Assembly (NCBI RefSeq): GCF_003443655.1
Contig: NZ_CP031941.1
Span: 987,501-1,051,500 of the forward strand
Direction: 5' to 3'
DNA from: Nostoc sphaeroides
Lineage (GTDB): Bacteria; Cyanobacteriota; Cyanobacteriia; Cyanobacteriales; Nostocaceae
DNA: 64,000 bases
Below are positions 43,924-54,275 of the stretch, piece after piece. Below the pieces are notes generated by a model that made no database searches, was not told the DNA's origin, and saw nothing but the letters and a program-made list of their open reading frames with translations. The position numbers were made by a program, and so were the translations under genes. How positions within the stretch are numbered: position 1 is the first letter of the stretch; each line of letters begins with the position of its first letter.

Positions 43924-46900
43924 ATGCGACAGTCAGCTTCAGACTCTCAACAAAACCTTACTCAAAAAATTGAAAAGTGGAAAGCTGGGCTGGCTGACTT
44001 AGGACGACGAAATCCTCTCATCAAGTTTCGGCAAGATAGTCCTCGAATATTAGAAATTCTGACAGAAGAACCAGATTTTCTCTTCCAAAATCTGACAGAA
44101 GATAAGAAATCGCTTTATTTTCAAATACTTGATGGCGAAGATCAAGATATTATTCAGTCCAGAAATACCAAGATATTATCAGCACAAAGAAATCCTCTTG
44201 AATTAATTACTCGTCAAAGAGGCAGTGAGCAACTGAAACGACTGAATAAATTGCGTCTTGAATCACGACGCTCATTTGAAGAACGAGGGGTAAACAGCCT
44301 ATTCTTGGCCCTTGGAACGTTGACTTGGTATGACAAGGATAAGGATAAGCCAGAAGATGTTTTGGTATCACCACTAATTTTAGTACCTGTAGAGTTAATT
44401 AAAGAACCTAGACGAGATGTTTATAAAATATCTCTATTAGATGAAGATGTTGTATTAAATCCAACGCTGACACAAAAGTTAAAGCAAACTTTTGGGATTG
44501 AGCTTCCAGAGGGAGAAGCTATACAAACACTAACTTATGACGAAATTATTGCTGAAATTGAAGAGTTATTAGCAAAACAAAAGACATGGCAAATTAAAGA
44601 GAATGTATTTCTCTCGCTGTTCTCTTATGCCAAAGCTGCAATGGTTCGGGATATAATCGAAAATGAAGCTCTAATTTTTGAACACCCAATCTTACAAGCA
44701 ATTAGTGGTGATTTAACTAATTATCAGTCTAACTATAGAGAACCTCTACCTGCATCTGCTCTAGATTCACAAGTTAAACCTGAACTAATATTTCAAATTC
44801 TTGATGCTGACTCTAGCCAGCAAGTCGTGATTGAAGCAGCAAAATCTGGTTCTAGCTTTGTTGTCCAAGGGCCACCAGGAACAGGTAAAAGTCAAACTAT
44901 TGTAAATATAATTGCTGAACTAGTTGGCAATGGCAAATCAGTTTTATTAGTTGCAGAAAAAGAAACAGCGCTAAGTGTGGTTTATAAGCGTATGGCTGAA
45001 TGTGGTTTAGACCATATATGTCTTAATCTCCACCATAGTGGAACAACAGATAAGCGGGAGCTTGTAAAGAATTTATCACAAACTATTGAAGATATCAAAC
45101 AAATTGACGGTGCAGAAAATTATCACGGTTTGTTTGAGCAGCTTGTTTCTAATCGTCAATCGCTAAAATTATATCTGACAAGTTTACACGTTAAAGAACA
45201 GCCTTTAGATAAATCACCTTTTGAGATATTTGGTGAGCTTTTGAAAAAAGAACGCGAAGCAGTTCCCAATATTAATGTCATATTTTCCAACTTTAGCCAA
45301 TGGAATGAGAGTAGATTACACCAGGCGGAAGACTTATTAAATCAATTAGCAAAATTTCTTCCTTTCTTTAAAAGGGAAAAAACAACTATTTGGGAAAAAA
45401 GTTCTCTAAATTCTTACTCCTATGAAATGGAATTGCAAATTATACAGAAACTAGAGGAATTTCAGCAAGCAATTTTTTCAGTCCAAAACATTAATCAAGA
45501 ATTACAAGAGACTCTCCAAGTTCAACCTTTATTGAATTTAGAGTCTTTAGATAAGTGCTATCCAGCCATAGACTACATACGAAAAGCCCCATCCAATCTT
45601 CCAGAAAACTGGACTGGAGTAGATATATCAGTTGCTCAGAATGCTTTCACTATTCTGCAAACAGACGTTCAAGAGATTGAAAAAAATAAGCTTTCGCAAG
45701 AAGCCGAAAATTTGCTGAGTCGTCTTTCTTCATTTCTTCCATTTTTAAGAGGAGAAAAAACACCAATTTGGGCACAAAGTACTTTAAATTCTTGCTCTGA
45801 AATGCTGGAGTTAGAATTAAATAATAAAATTAATAAATTTAAACAAGCAATTTCTTGGATTCAGACAGCTAGCCAACAGATTTCAATTATTTTAAAGATT
45901 AAACCTTTATTGAATTTGGAAAATGTAGAAACTTACTTTCCTACTATTCAGCATATATTGAAAGCTCCACCTAATTTACCTGATAACTGGGCTGGAGTAG
46001 ATATAGCAATTGCTCAGTATGCTTTCAGTATTCTAAAAACAGACATTCAAGAGATTGAAAAAAATAAGCTTTCGCAAGAAGCACAAAATTTGCTGGCTCG
46101 GCTTTCTTCATTTCTTCCATTTTTAAGAGGAGAAAAAACAACTATTTGGGCACAAAGTACTTTAAGTTCCTGCTCTGATACGCTGGAATTAGAAATAAAT
46201 AATAAAATTAATAAATTTAAACAAGCAATTTCTTGGATTCAGACAGCTAGCCAGCAGCTTCAAAGAATTCTTAATATTAAGCCTTTATTGAATCTGGGAG
46301 ATATCGAAGTTTGCATTCCTGCTCTTAAACATATATTGCAAGCTCCATCTAATTTACCCAATAATTGGACTGAATTAGATATTTCTATGGCTCAAAGTGC
46401 CTTCAACAAAATGAAAGCAGATATTAAAATTCTGGGAGACAAGGAGCCACTTTTAAAACAAAAATATCATCCTGAATTATTCTCTTCAGAATTACCTGCT
46501 TTAGCTAATAGATATCAGAAATATAGTCGCTTTTGGCTGATTAGAATTTTTAACTCCAGATACAGGCGTGATGTCAAGCTTTTGAAGAAACTAAGTACTA
46601 AAAAAGGGCAAGTTTCTCACAACGAATTAAAACGTGATTTGGCGCAAGCGGTTCAAATACAAGCTGCACGGAACGAACTATATCAAAGCAATTACCCAGC
46701 ACGTCAAGTTTTTGGCTCTTTATTTAACCCGGAGGTTTCTAGTGAAGCAGAGTTAAAAGAAATCGAACAAGCTTTAAATTGGTTGACTGGCTTACAGAAA
46801 TATTCGCTTCCTACAGATTCAGTCCAGCAGCTTCTAAATTCTCCCTCTGCACGACGCGAATTAGCTGAATTAGTTAAGAGGCTTGAATCCCTTCCTGAAG

Positions 46901-49710
46901 ATATTAGCCAGGGTATGGATTTCTTATTTTCATACTTTAATGAGAATGATGTTATTGGGCAATATCAGCCTCATAACCAAATTTCATTTACCGAACTAGC
47001 AACTTTTTTAAACCTAGCTCAATCCGACTTACCCAATTTCCACCAATGGTTGACTTATAAAGAAATCTATAGGCAACTAGAAAGTTTAGGAGTCCAAAAT
47101 TTCTTAGATGCATTGCGCGATAACAAACCTAATCCTATTGAGTCTGTAAGAAATAAATTACGTCAAATTGAGTACCAGCCTCGTCAGGTTTTTGGAGCTT
47201 TATTTAATCCAGAAATCTCTAGTGAAGTAGAGCTAAAAGAAATTGAACAAGCCTTAAATTGGTTGATTGACTTACAGAAGTACTCTCTTCCTGTTGATTC
47301 AGTTCAACAACTTCTGAATTCTCCCTCTGGACGGCACGAACTGCTTACATTAGTTAAGAAAATTGAATCCCTTCCTGAAGATATTAGCCAGGGTATAGAT
47401 TTCTTATTTTTATACTTTAATGAGAATGATATTATTGGTCAATATCGGCCTCATAATCAAATTTTATTTACCGAACTGGCAACTTTTTTAAACATAGCTC
47501 AATCCGACTTACCCGACTTCCGCAAATGGTTGACTTATAAAGAAATCTATGGGCAACTAGAAAGGTTAGGAGTTCAAGATTTCTTAGATGCTTTGCGCGA
47601 TAACAAACCTAATCCTATTGAGTCTGTACAAAATAGGCTACGTCATATTGACTACCAGCCTCGTCAGGTTTTTGGATCTTTATTTAAGCCGGAAGTTTCT
47701 AGTGAAGCAGAGTTAAAAGAAATCGAACAAGCTTTAAGTTGGTTGACTGGCTTACAAAAGTATTCGCTTTCTGCTAATTCCGTCCAGTGCATTCTAAATT
47801 CCCCTTCTAAACGGCGCGAACTTGCTGAATTAGTTAAGAAATATGAATCAGTCCATCACCGTATTAGGCAAGGATTAGATTTTCTAATATCACACTTTGA
47901 TGAAAGTGACATCACAGATTCTTACTTACCTCGCAATCAAATTACTTTTGTTGAACTAGAAAGGTTCTTAAACTTGGCTCAATCGGAACTGTCTTATTTT
48001 CAAGAATGGCTGACTTATAAAGAAACTTACCAGAAACTCGAAAATCTGGGTAATAATAAGTTTTTAGATGCTTTACGTGAAAATAAAGTTCAACCAGAGC
48101 AATGGTTTCCAGTTTTAGAAAAGCGAATTTATCAAATCTGTCTTGATGCTATTCTTGCTAGAAAGCCTGAACTGAAGAATTTTAATCTGGAAGTACACGA
48201 GCGGCAAATAAAAGAGTTTTCCAAACTAGATTATAACCAATTAGATACTGCTAGAAAACGTGTAAAACAGCTTCATGTGCAACGCTGGCAAAACTGGGAA
48301 AAGACTTCACTTGCTCTAGCTGAATTGCCAAACTTGAAAAGAGAAGCGAATAAGAAAAACCGACATTTGCCTATTCGTAAACTACTCAACGACACACAAA
48401 AGGGGATGCCCAATCTTGTCAAAGCCTTAAAGCCTTGCTGGATGATGAGTCCACTTTCTGTTAGTCAATATATAAATCCAGATGTAATTCATTTTGATGT
48501 TCTCATCTTTGATGAAGCATCTCAGCTTCGGACTGAGGATGTTGTTCCTTCAATTATCCGTTCTAATCAAGTTATTGTGATTGGCGACGAACAACAGCTT
48601 CCTCCCACATCATTCTTTTCAACTGGAGACAGTGAAGAAGATGAGGATGATAAGGAGGATGCAAGCTATGAAAGCGTTTTGAAAGAATGTTCATTTATGT
48701 TTGAACACATGCTGAAATGGCACTACCGCAGTCAGGATGAGCGTTTGATTGCTTTCTCCAACCATCATTTTTATGGTGACGAATTAGTTACATTTCCAAA
48801 CCCAGTTCAAAACCCAGATTTAGGAGTGTGGTTTAAGCACGTTCCTGATGGCGTTTACGATCGCGGTAAACGCAGAGATAATCGACGTGAGGCTGAAGTG
48901 GTTGCTCAGTTGGCGTTAGAGCATTTTCAACGATTTCCCGAACAATCCCTTGGCATTATTGCCTTTAGCGAAGCCCAAGGCGAGGCGATTCGGGAGCAAA
49001 TTGAGATTTTGGGGAAAGATCACCCCAATCTGGAGACATTTTGCAGTGATAACTCACCGCAGTTTTTTCTCAAAGCACTAGAAAACGTTCAAGGTGATGA
49101 GCGAGATGCAATCATACTCAGCGTTGGGTATGCTCGTGATGATCAAGGTAAGCTTTCTCTCAACTTTGGCCCCCTAAATCGGCAAGGTGGAGAACGACGG
49201 CTCAATGTAGCTGTCACGCGGGCAAAAAGTAAAATTACGCTTGTTTCTTCCATTGTGGCTGGTGACATCGACAAAACACGCGCCCAAAGCAAAGGTGTAA
49301 AATTACTGCATGATTATCTGGAATACGCAGCGAGTGGTGGAGAAAGACTGCAAGGCAACTCTTACACAGATAAGCTTCACTTTGACTCGCCATTTGAAGA
49401 AGATGTTTACCATACTTTAGTCCAGCAGGGATACACTATCCGCACCCAAGTTGGATGCTCAGGATACCGAATTGACCTTGGTGTAGTCAATAGCGATCGC
49501 CCTGGTGAGTTTTTATTAGGGATTGAATGTGATGGTGCATCTTACCATAGTTCACCTACTGCCAGAGATCGCGATCGCCTCAGACAACAGGTGCTTGAAA
49601 GGCTAGGCTGGAGAATTCACCGCATTTGGTCAACAGATTGGTTTCGTAACAAACCTGTTCAAGTTCGTCTGTTGATAGAAAAAATTAAACAACTACAACA
49701 AAATAAATAG
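43924..49710 (+). CDS. Giant DUF4011/SF1 helicase with C-terminal Vsr-like nuclease; candidate anti-phage protein
   Basis: A 1,928-residue protein. Residues about 1-290 form a DUF4011-like N-terminus. Walker A is QGPPGTGKSQTI at about 315. Residues about 465-840 hold three 126-residue repeats and about 927-1406 hold three 160-residue repeats (exact 480-bp period). Walker B is LIFDEASQL at about 1530. Helicase motifs NVQGDERDAIILS and LNVAVTRAKS follow. The last 110 residues form a PD-(D/E)XK/Vsr-like nuclease (GYRIDLGVV, LGIECDGASYH). Proteins of this layout have been reported as single-gene anti-phage systems. Function here is inferred. Confidence 0.88.
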   Translation: MRQSASDSQQNLTQKIEKWKAGLADLGRRNPLIKFRQDSPRILEILTEEPDFLFQNLTEDKKSLYFQILDGEDQDIIQSRNTKILSAQRNPLELITRQRGSEQLKRLNKLRLESRRSFEERGVNSLFLALGTLTWYDKDKDKPEDVLVSPLILVPVELIKEPRRDVYKISLLDEDVVLNPTLTQKLKQTFGIELPEGEAIQTLTYDEIIAEIEELLAKQKTWQIKENVFLSLFSYAKAAMVRDIIENEALIFEHPILQAISGDLTNYQSNYREPLPASALDSQVKPELIFQILDADSSQQVVIEAAKSGSSFVVQGPPGTGKSQTIVNIIAELVGNGKSVLLVAEKETALSVVYKRMAECGLDHICLNLHHSGTTDKRELVKNLSQTIEDIKQIDGAENYHGLFEQLVSNRQSLKLYLTSLHVKEQPLDKSPFEIFGELLKKEREAVPNINVIFSNFSQWNESRLHQAEDLLNQLAKFLPFFKREKTTIWEKSSLNSYSYEMELQIIQKLEEFQQAIFSVQNINQELQETLQVQPLLNLESLDKCYPAIDYIRKAPSNLPENWTGVDISVAQNAFTILQTDVQEIEKNKLSQEAENLLSRLSSFLPFLRGEKTPIWAQSTLNSCSEMLELELNNKINKFKQAISWIQTASQQISIILKIKPLLNLENVETYFPTIQHILKAPPNLPDNWAGVDIAIAQYAFSILKTDIQEIEKNKLSQEAQNLLARLSSFLPFLRGEKTTIWAQSTLSSCSDTLELEINNKINKFKQAISWIQTASQQLQRILNIKPLLNLGDIEVCIPALKHILQAPSNLPNNWTELDISMAQSAFNKMKADIKILGDKEPLLKQKYHPELFSSELPALANRYQKYSRFWLIRIFNSRYRRDVKLLKKLSTKKGQVSHNELKRDLAQAVQIQAARNELYQSNYPARQVFGSLFNPEVSSEAELKEIEQALNWLTGLQKYSLPTDSVQQLLNSPSARRELAELVKRLESLPEDISQGMDFLFSYFNENDVIGQYQPHNQISFTELATFLNLAQSDLPNFHQWLTYKEIYRQLESLGVQNFLDALRDNKPNPIESVRNKLRQIEYQPRQVFGALFNPEISSEVELKEIEQALNWLIDLQKYSLPVDSVQQLLNSPSGRHELLTLVKKIESLPEDISQGIDFLFLYFNENDIIGQYRPHNQILFTELATFLNIAQSDLPDFRKWLTYKEIYGQLERLGVQDFLDALRDNKPNPIESVQNRLRHIDYQPRQVFGSLFKPEVSSEAELKEIEQALSWLTGLQKYSLSANSVQCILNSPSKRRELAELVKKYESVHHRIRQGLDFLISHFDESDITDSYLPRNQITFVELERFLNLAQSELSYFQEWLTYKETYQKLENLGNNKFLDALRENKVQPEQWFPVLEKRIYQICLDAILARKPELKNFNLEVHERQIKEFSKLDYNQLDTARKRVKQLHVQRWQNWEKTSLALAELPNLKREANKKNRHLPIRKLLNDTQKGMPNLVKALKPCWMMSPLSVSQYINPDVIHFDVLIFDEASQLRTEDVVPSIIRSNQVIVIGDEQQLPPTSFFSTGDSEEDEDDKEDASYESVLKECSFMFEHMLKWHYRSQDERLIAFSNHHFYGDELVTFPNPVQNPDLGVWFKHVPDGVYDRGKRRDNRREAEVVAQLALEHFQRFPEQSLGIIAFSEAQGEAIREQIEILGKDHPNLETFCSDNSPQFFLKALENVQGDERDAIILSVGYARDDQGKLSLNFGPLNRQGGERRLNVAVTRAKSKITLVSSIVAGDIDKTRAQSKGVKLLHDYLEYAASGGERLQGNSYTDKLHFDSPFEEDVYHTLVQQGYTIRTQVGCSGYRIDLGVVNSDRPGEFLLGIECDGASYHSSPTARDRDRLRQQVLERLGWRIHRIWSTDWFRNKPVQVRLLIEKIKQLQQNK

Positions 49711-49871
49711 CTAAAAGGTTTGTCTGCCATCGCTTTTCGATAGGTCTTGCTGCGTTCTGCGATTAAACTAAAAAATAAAAATTTTACATCTTTGGTATTG
49801 CCATACTTCCAAAGGTGTATATTTACACTCAGTCGGCGTTAAAATATATACTTTATACATAAACTTTAATT

Positions 49872-50825
49872 ATGCCGATTCAATGGCATGGAGTCACTGC
49901 AATGTCAATTGATGAAGTTGAAAACCAACAAAATAATGGTCTAGTTCGACCCCCTACAGACTTAGTAGAAAACTTAGTAAAGGCAAAAGACAAGAAAAAA
50001 TCTAAAAAATCAAAACGGATTTTTGATGGTAGCACAGAAGCTTTTGCCAAGAAAATTCCCAAAAAGACTTTTGAAACTGAACTAGAGCAACTCCAGATTG
50101 AGCTAGTCAAAATGCAATACTGGATTAAGCACACTGGTTATCGGGTTGTCGTTATCTTTGAAGGACGCGATGCAGCCGGCAAAGGAGGAGTAATTAAACG
50201 CATTGCCGATCCACTCAATCCTCGTGGCTGTCGTGTAGTTGCTCTGGGAACCCCCTCAGATCGCGAGAAAACTCAGTGGTATTTTCAGCGTTACGTGCAA
50301 CATCTGCCGACAGCAGGCGAAATTGTTCTTTTCGATCGCAGTTGGTACAATCGAGCCGGAGTTGAACGGGTGATGGGTTTTTGTACCGAAGCTGAATATC
50401 AGGAATTTATGCAATCTTGCCCGGAATTTGAACGAATGCTGGTGCGATCGGGCATTGTTTTAATCAAGTACTGGTTCTCCGTCAGTGATGAAGAACAAGA
50501 GAAACGCTTTCTTTCTCGCAGTCACGATCCCGCAAGGCGCTGGAAACTCAGCCCAATGGATTTGGAATCACGCGATCGCTGGGTAGAATTTTCCAAAGCA
50601 AAAGATACCATGTTTGCTTACACAAATATTCCAGAAGCCCCCTGGTTTACAATTGAAGCAGATGATAAAAAACGGGCGCGGCTCAACTGCATTCATCATT
50701 TGTTGAGCAAAGTTCCTTACGAAGATATTACACCTCCTCCCTTAGAACTTCCGTCTAGACCGGTAGCTGAAGATTATGTTCGCGCCCCCCGCAATGAGCA
50801 GTTCTTTGTCCCTCAAGTGTATTAA
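49872..50825 (+). CDS. Polyphosphate kinase 2 family protein (PPK2)
   Basis: A 317-residue PPK2. Walker A is in FEGRDAAGKGG and Walker B/lid in FDRSWYNRAGVERVMGF, with RWKLSPMDLESRDRW downstream. PPK2 enzymes phosphorylate nucleotides with polyphosphate or the reverse. The first ATG is 49872; the ATG at 49902 (MSIDEVENQQ) is an equally good start. The N-terminal 60 residues are lysine-rich. It follows the helicase gene by 160 bases on the same strand. Confidence 0.92.
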   Translation: MPIQWHGVTAMSIDEVENQQNNGLVRPPTDLVENLVKAKDKKKSKKSKRIFDGSTEAFAKKIPKKTFETELEQLQIELVKMQYWIKHTGYRVVVIFEGRDAAGKGGVIKRIADPLNPRGCRVVALGTPSDREKTQWYFQRYVQHLPTAGEIVLFDRSWYNRAGVERVMGFCTEAEYQEFMQSCPEFERMLVRSGIVLIKYWFSVSDEEQEKRFLSRSHDPARRWKLSPMDLESRDRWVEFSKAKDTMFAYTNIPEAPWFTIEADDKKRARLNCIHHLLSKVPYEDITPPPLELPSRPVAEDYVRAPRNEQFFVPQVY

Positions 50826-50843
50826 GCATCCTGAGGCAAAACT

Positions 50844-51443
50844 ATGGCGTACAGCGACTTTACTCTAGAAAAAGTTTCGGCTGTTTTGGGAATCACCACC
50901 CAAGAAGCCAATCTATTTCCCAAGCTTGTACCTCTTTCTATTCCTTCGTGGTTAAATGAAACTTTAGGAAAGCGAACCCAATTAGCTTTAATTAGTGAAA
51001 AGGCTCGAAGCGAATTTATTATTGTACCGATTTTACTAGCTTGTCGGGATCTGAGCCAAAATAGCTTGGCTATTTTCTCTGGACAAAGACTTGACGTTGA
51101 TCCTGCACAAGGCTTGATTGGGGAATGTGATTTTATTTTAGCAATGGCTCCACCTTTACCACCGTTGCGTAGCCCAATTATCACTGTTGTAGAAGCGAAG
51201 AAAAATGATGTTGAAGCTGGGTTAGGACAGTGCATCGCGCAAATGGTGGCGGCAGATTTATTCAATCGTTCATCTGGACAAGCAGAAATACCCGTGTATG
51301 GATGCGTGACAACAGGGGAAGTATGGCAGTTTATTCAACTTTCCCAAAAAGTGGCTTTGCTTGATAAGCAAAGATATTACTTGGATAACGTAGGAGCTAT
51401 TTTGGCAATTGTACAGACAATTGTTCAAAAATTCAGTAGTTAA
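50844..51443 (+). CDS. Hypothetical PD-(D/E)XK nuclease-like protein
   Basis: A 199-residue protein. GECDFILAMAP followed by IITVVEAKKNDVEAGLGQ gives the D...ExK arrangement of PD-(D/E)XK nucleases, and QCIAQMVAADLFN matches the following helix. Relatives are common hypothetical proteins in Nostoc. It starts 18 bases after PPK2 and may share its transcript. Catalytic activity is inferred from the motif alone. Confidence 0.7.
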   Translation: MAYSDFTLEKVSAVLGITTQEANLFPKLVPLSIPSWLNETLGKRTQLALISEKARSEFIIVPILLACRDLSQNSLAIFSGQRLDVDPAQGLIGECDFILAMAPPLPPLRSPIITVVEAKKNDVEAGLGQCIAQMVAADLFNRSSGQAEIPVYGCVTTGEVWQFIQLSQKVALLDKQRYYLDNVGAILAIVQTIVQKFSS

Positions 51444-51856
51444 TTTGTGTAATATTTTGTTCTAGCAAGTCGATAAATCTACTTTTGAGTTGGAGCGATC
51501 GCACAACAGTCCGTCATAGCGATCGCTACAAGGGACTAGTTCTTGTGAATTTTACACACTATTCCTAAATATACAGTGACTTTTTGTAAAGTTTGGGCAA
51601 ATCATAAACTACGCTCTAATTGTGTTAGCAGTACAGGTATATCATCTATTCGCTCGTTGGTAATGGTAGGTTCTGTATGCATAAACCCGAACATATACCT
51701 ACTCTGTACTTTTGGATATATGTCGTTGGATATACTTTTTCATGCTTGTTTTCTCTAACTCATAAAAAAATGGGCGAACCGGGAGTCACTAATTTGAAAT
51801 TTGCTGTCGGCGATACCTACGGCTGGCTACGCCTACGCATTTGTTATTTTAAACGC
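51444..51856. other. Intergenic region with an insertion-sequence scar
   Basis: About 410 bases between convergent genes. It holds a transposase remnant (51602-51682, minus) and the word AAAATGGGCGAACCGGGAGT, which recurs near 54973. Otherwise it holds short interspersed repeats (GGCTACGCCTACGC) and HIP1 sites. Confidence 0.6.
51602..51682 (-). pseudogene. N-terminal remnant of an IS1634-like transposase
   Basis: Reads MHTEPTITNERIDDIPVLL then TQLERSL and a stop. This opening is typical of IS1634/IS4-group transposases in Nostoc, where it normally continues for about 500 residues. Everything beyond residue 26 is gone. Confidence 0.6.
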
Positions 51857-52972
51857 TTATCTTCTTAAACTACGAGGATCAAGGGCATCTCTGAGCCCAT
51901 CACCAAGTAAGTTGAATGCTAGCACTGTGAGGATAATCAGCACAGCAGGCGGCCAGATTAACCAAGGTTGCAGGACTAAAATTGAAGCATTGCTAGCCAG
52001 AGAAAGCATATTTCCCCAAGAGGGGTCTGGTTGTTGAATTCCCAAGCCGATGAGACTCAGTATTGCTTCTGCACCAATAAAGCTGGGAACTGCAAGAGTA
52101 GCAGAGATAATTACATAACTAGCCGTTTGCGGCAAAACGTGGCGGACAATGATATAAAGTGGGTTTCCGCCCATTGCGCGTGACGCTTGGACAAATTCTC
52201 GCTCTTTGATTGATAGTACCTGTCCCCGAATAACTCGTGCTAAACCAGCCCAGCTAATAACCGAAGTAATCACCACAATTAACAAAAAGCGCTGGGTACT
52301 GCTTAAACCAGGTGGTAAGACTGCCCCCAAAGTCACCAAAAGATAAATACTAGGGAAAGTCATTAGCACTTCTGCCAAGCGCATAATGACGCTATCAGTC
52401 ACACCGCCCAAATAGCCGGAAATTCCCCCGATGATTAAACCGAGGGGATAGGTAATGATAATGCCAAAAATCCCGATAAACATACTGATGCGACCGCCAT
52501 GCAGTAAGCGACTGAATTGGTCGCGGCTTTGGTCATCAGTGCCCAAGATATTGAATTTTGCCCCAGTTGTTGTGCCAAATAAATGCCAATTTAAGGGAAT
52601 ACCACCAAAGATTGTGACTTCATCCCACTTCGGCGGTAGTGGCAAACTCATCTGCAACAATCTGTATTCTGGCCCGGAGACAAATATACGTAGGGGTGAT
52701 GGCTTTGTCAAGTCTACAATGAGTTGGCGATCGCCTGTTTCTAAATTCGTGTCACCCTGAGTCGTCGGGTAAATATACGGCCCGATAAACTGCCCTGATT
52801 TAGAAACCCAATGTATCTTAGTTGGTGGCAGCAGTGAACCATTGGGCTGTGAAGCATAGGGGTCATAAGGAGCCACGAAATCTGCTGCAATTACTGCTAT
52901 GTAGAAAATTAACAGCAAAATTGCCCCAAATCGTGCCAAAGGATTTTTCTTCAGTCGTCGCCACCAATCCAT
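51857..52972 (-). CDS. ABC transporter permease, OppC/DppC type
   Basis: A 371-residue permease. An N-terminal membrane segment (FGAILLLIFYIAVIAADFVA) is followed by a long periplasmic part (about 35-150), then five membrane helices with the EAA loop (ASRAMGGNPLYIIVRHVLPQ). It would move peptides, nickel or similar solutes with a second permease, ATPases and a binding protein. None of those is in the window, so it must use distant partners or be an orphan. Confidence 0.9.
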   Translation of the reverse strand: MDWWRRLKKNPLARFGAILLLIFYIAVIAADFVAPYDPYASQPNGSLLPPTKIHWVSKSGQFIGPYIYPTTQGDTNLETGDRQLIVDLTKPSPLRIFVSGPEYRLLQMSLPLPPKWDEVTIFGGIPLNWHLFGTTTGAKFNILGTDDQSRDQFSRLLHGGRISMFIGIFGIIITYPLGLIIGGISGYLGGVTDSVIMRLAEVLMTFPSIYLLVTLGAVLPPGLSSTQRFLLIVVITSVISWAGLARVIRGQVLSIKEREFVQASRAMGGNPLYIIVRHVLPQTASYVIISATLAVPSFIGAEAILSLIGLGIQQPDPSWGNMLSLASNASILVLQPWLIWPPAVLIILTVLAFNLLGDGLRDALDPRSLRR

Positions 52973-53099
52973 AGTAGTTAGGAGTTATAAGTTAGGAGTT
53001 ATGAGTTATTAAGCTTTTATCTTAATTCATAACTCATGTACAGACGCGATTAATCGCCTCTCTCCCCACTCATGTACAGACGCGATTAATCGCGTCTCT

Positions 53100-53981
53100 C
53101 TAATTCCCAACTCCTAACTTTTCTAAATAGCGCTGCTGTTCTTCCTGTTGTTTTTCATGTTCCACAACAAACACGTTTGAGTAGAGATTAGCCAGAATTT
53201 GTTTTCCCTGTTGTGTCAGTGATAGATAATGTAGCCCCTCTTGAATATAGGGATAGACGCCATTCCAGTAAAACTTAGCGTAATTATTACGTAAATCAGC
53301 AGGGGTTTTATAGCCCAAAACTTTATTTACACCAGTTTCTTCAAACTCGTAAAATAAAGAAGTAATTTTCTTTAGGTAACGCGGGTCGCTTAGTTGACCA
53401 ATCAAATCAGCAGCACGGACTAATCCTGCAAAACACCTTGTATCTTGATGATCTTCTGCCGCAGGCACGGGAAATCGAGTCAGTTCAATATTGCTCTTAA
53501 TTGCCTCAGCATCGATTAACTTGTGACCTCCAAAACGCTCATCAATAAAAAGCTTGGCTCTATCAACATGATACGGCGTCAAACTAGCATCAGAAGCCCC
53601 AGGAGCTACAGAAATCATTTTGCCATTTTTACCTGTGGCATATAAGTTTGTTGTCTCTCGGTCTTGTCGGCAAACTCCCTTAACGTAGCCAATATCATGA
53701 GACACCAAAGAAATGATACAATGCAACCAGTCTTCACTAGAAACACCACCTTCTCTAATGTGTTTGCCACGTAAGATTTCTTGCCCCACTAGGGTGACAA
53801 GGACTGTGTGTTCAACATTGTGATAAAGAGCGTCGCTATTGGCAATGTTTTCCAAAGCCATGTTACCAGCCCAGGCGATAATGTCCTGATAATCATTTTT
53901 GAAGCAGCCGTAGGTGCGACGGTAGCCTTCTCGAATTTCATTTACAAAGGCATCAATTAAAATTTCAGTGGCATTGAACAT
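53100..53981 (-). CDS. HD-domain metal-dependent phosphohydrolase
   Basis: A 293-residue protein with the HD motif spread as YHNVEHTVLV (His), SLVSHDIGYV (His-Asp) and a downstream Asp in LVRAADLIGQLSD. It may hydrolyse a nucleotide or cyclic nucleotide. Its stop is only 3 bases from two GACGCGATTAATCG hairpins that lie between it and the permease gene. The same strand and 127-base gap suggest a shared transcript with the permease. Confidence 0.83.
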   Translation of the reverse strand: MFNATEILIDAFVNEIREGYRRTYGCFKNDYQDIIAWAGNMALENIANSDALYHNVEHTVLVTLVGQEILRGKHIREGGVSSEDWLHCIISLVSHDIGYVKGVCRQDRETTNLYATGKNGKMISVAPGASDASLTPYHVDRAKLFIDERFGGHKLIDAEAIKSNIELTRFPVPAAEDHQDTRCFAGLVRAADLIGQLSDPRYLKKITSLFYEFEETGVNKVLGYKTPADLRNNYAKFYWNGVYPYIQEGLHYLSLTQQGKQILANLYSNVFVVEHEKQQEEQQRYLEKLGVGN

Positions 53982-54109
53982 ATCTGGTTACTCTGGTAAA
54001 TACTAATTATTTATTGATTTGATTTCAAAATTCCATAATCAGGGCTATCCTTGCTGGAATTTCGCCTCATTTCCATTCCTCTCTCCTCGCAGGGGAGGGA
54101 GGCTGGGCT

Positions 54110-54275
54110 GGGCTATTTCATTCTCATATAGCCCGCCTCAGAATGAATTCTGAGTCTAATAGCGAAAGTCATCTAAAGATGACTGAGACTCATGTTCTAG
54201 TCCGTTTTAACAGACTTTACCTAAAAGCCAAAGAACTTTAGTTCTGAGCGGTTTATCTATAGAATAAAATAGCCC
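54110..54275. mobile_element. Miniature element with GGGCTATTT ends
   Basis: 166 bases. Left end GGGCTATTTCATTCT and right end AGAATAAAATAGCCC are inverted repeats with one mismatch. Inner dyads AGAATGAATTCT and AGTCATCTAAAGATGACT are perfect. It has no coding capacity. Confidence 0.75.
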
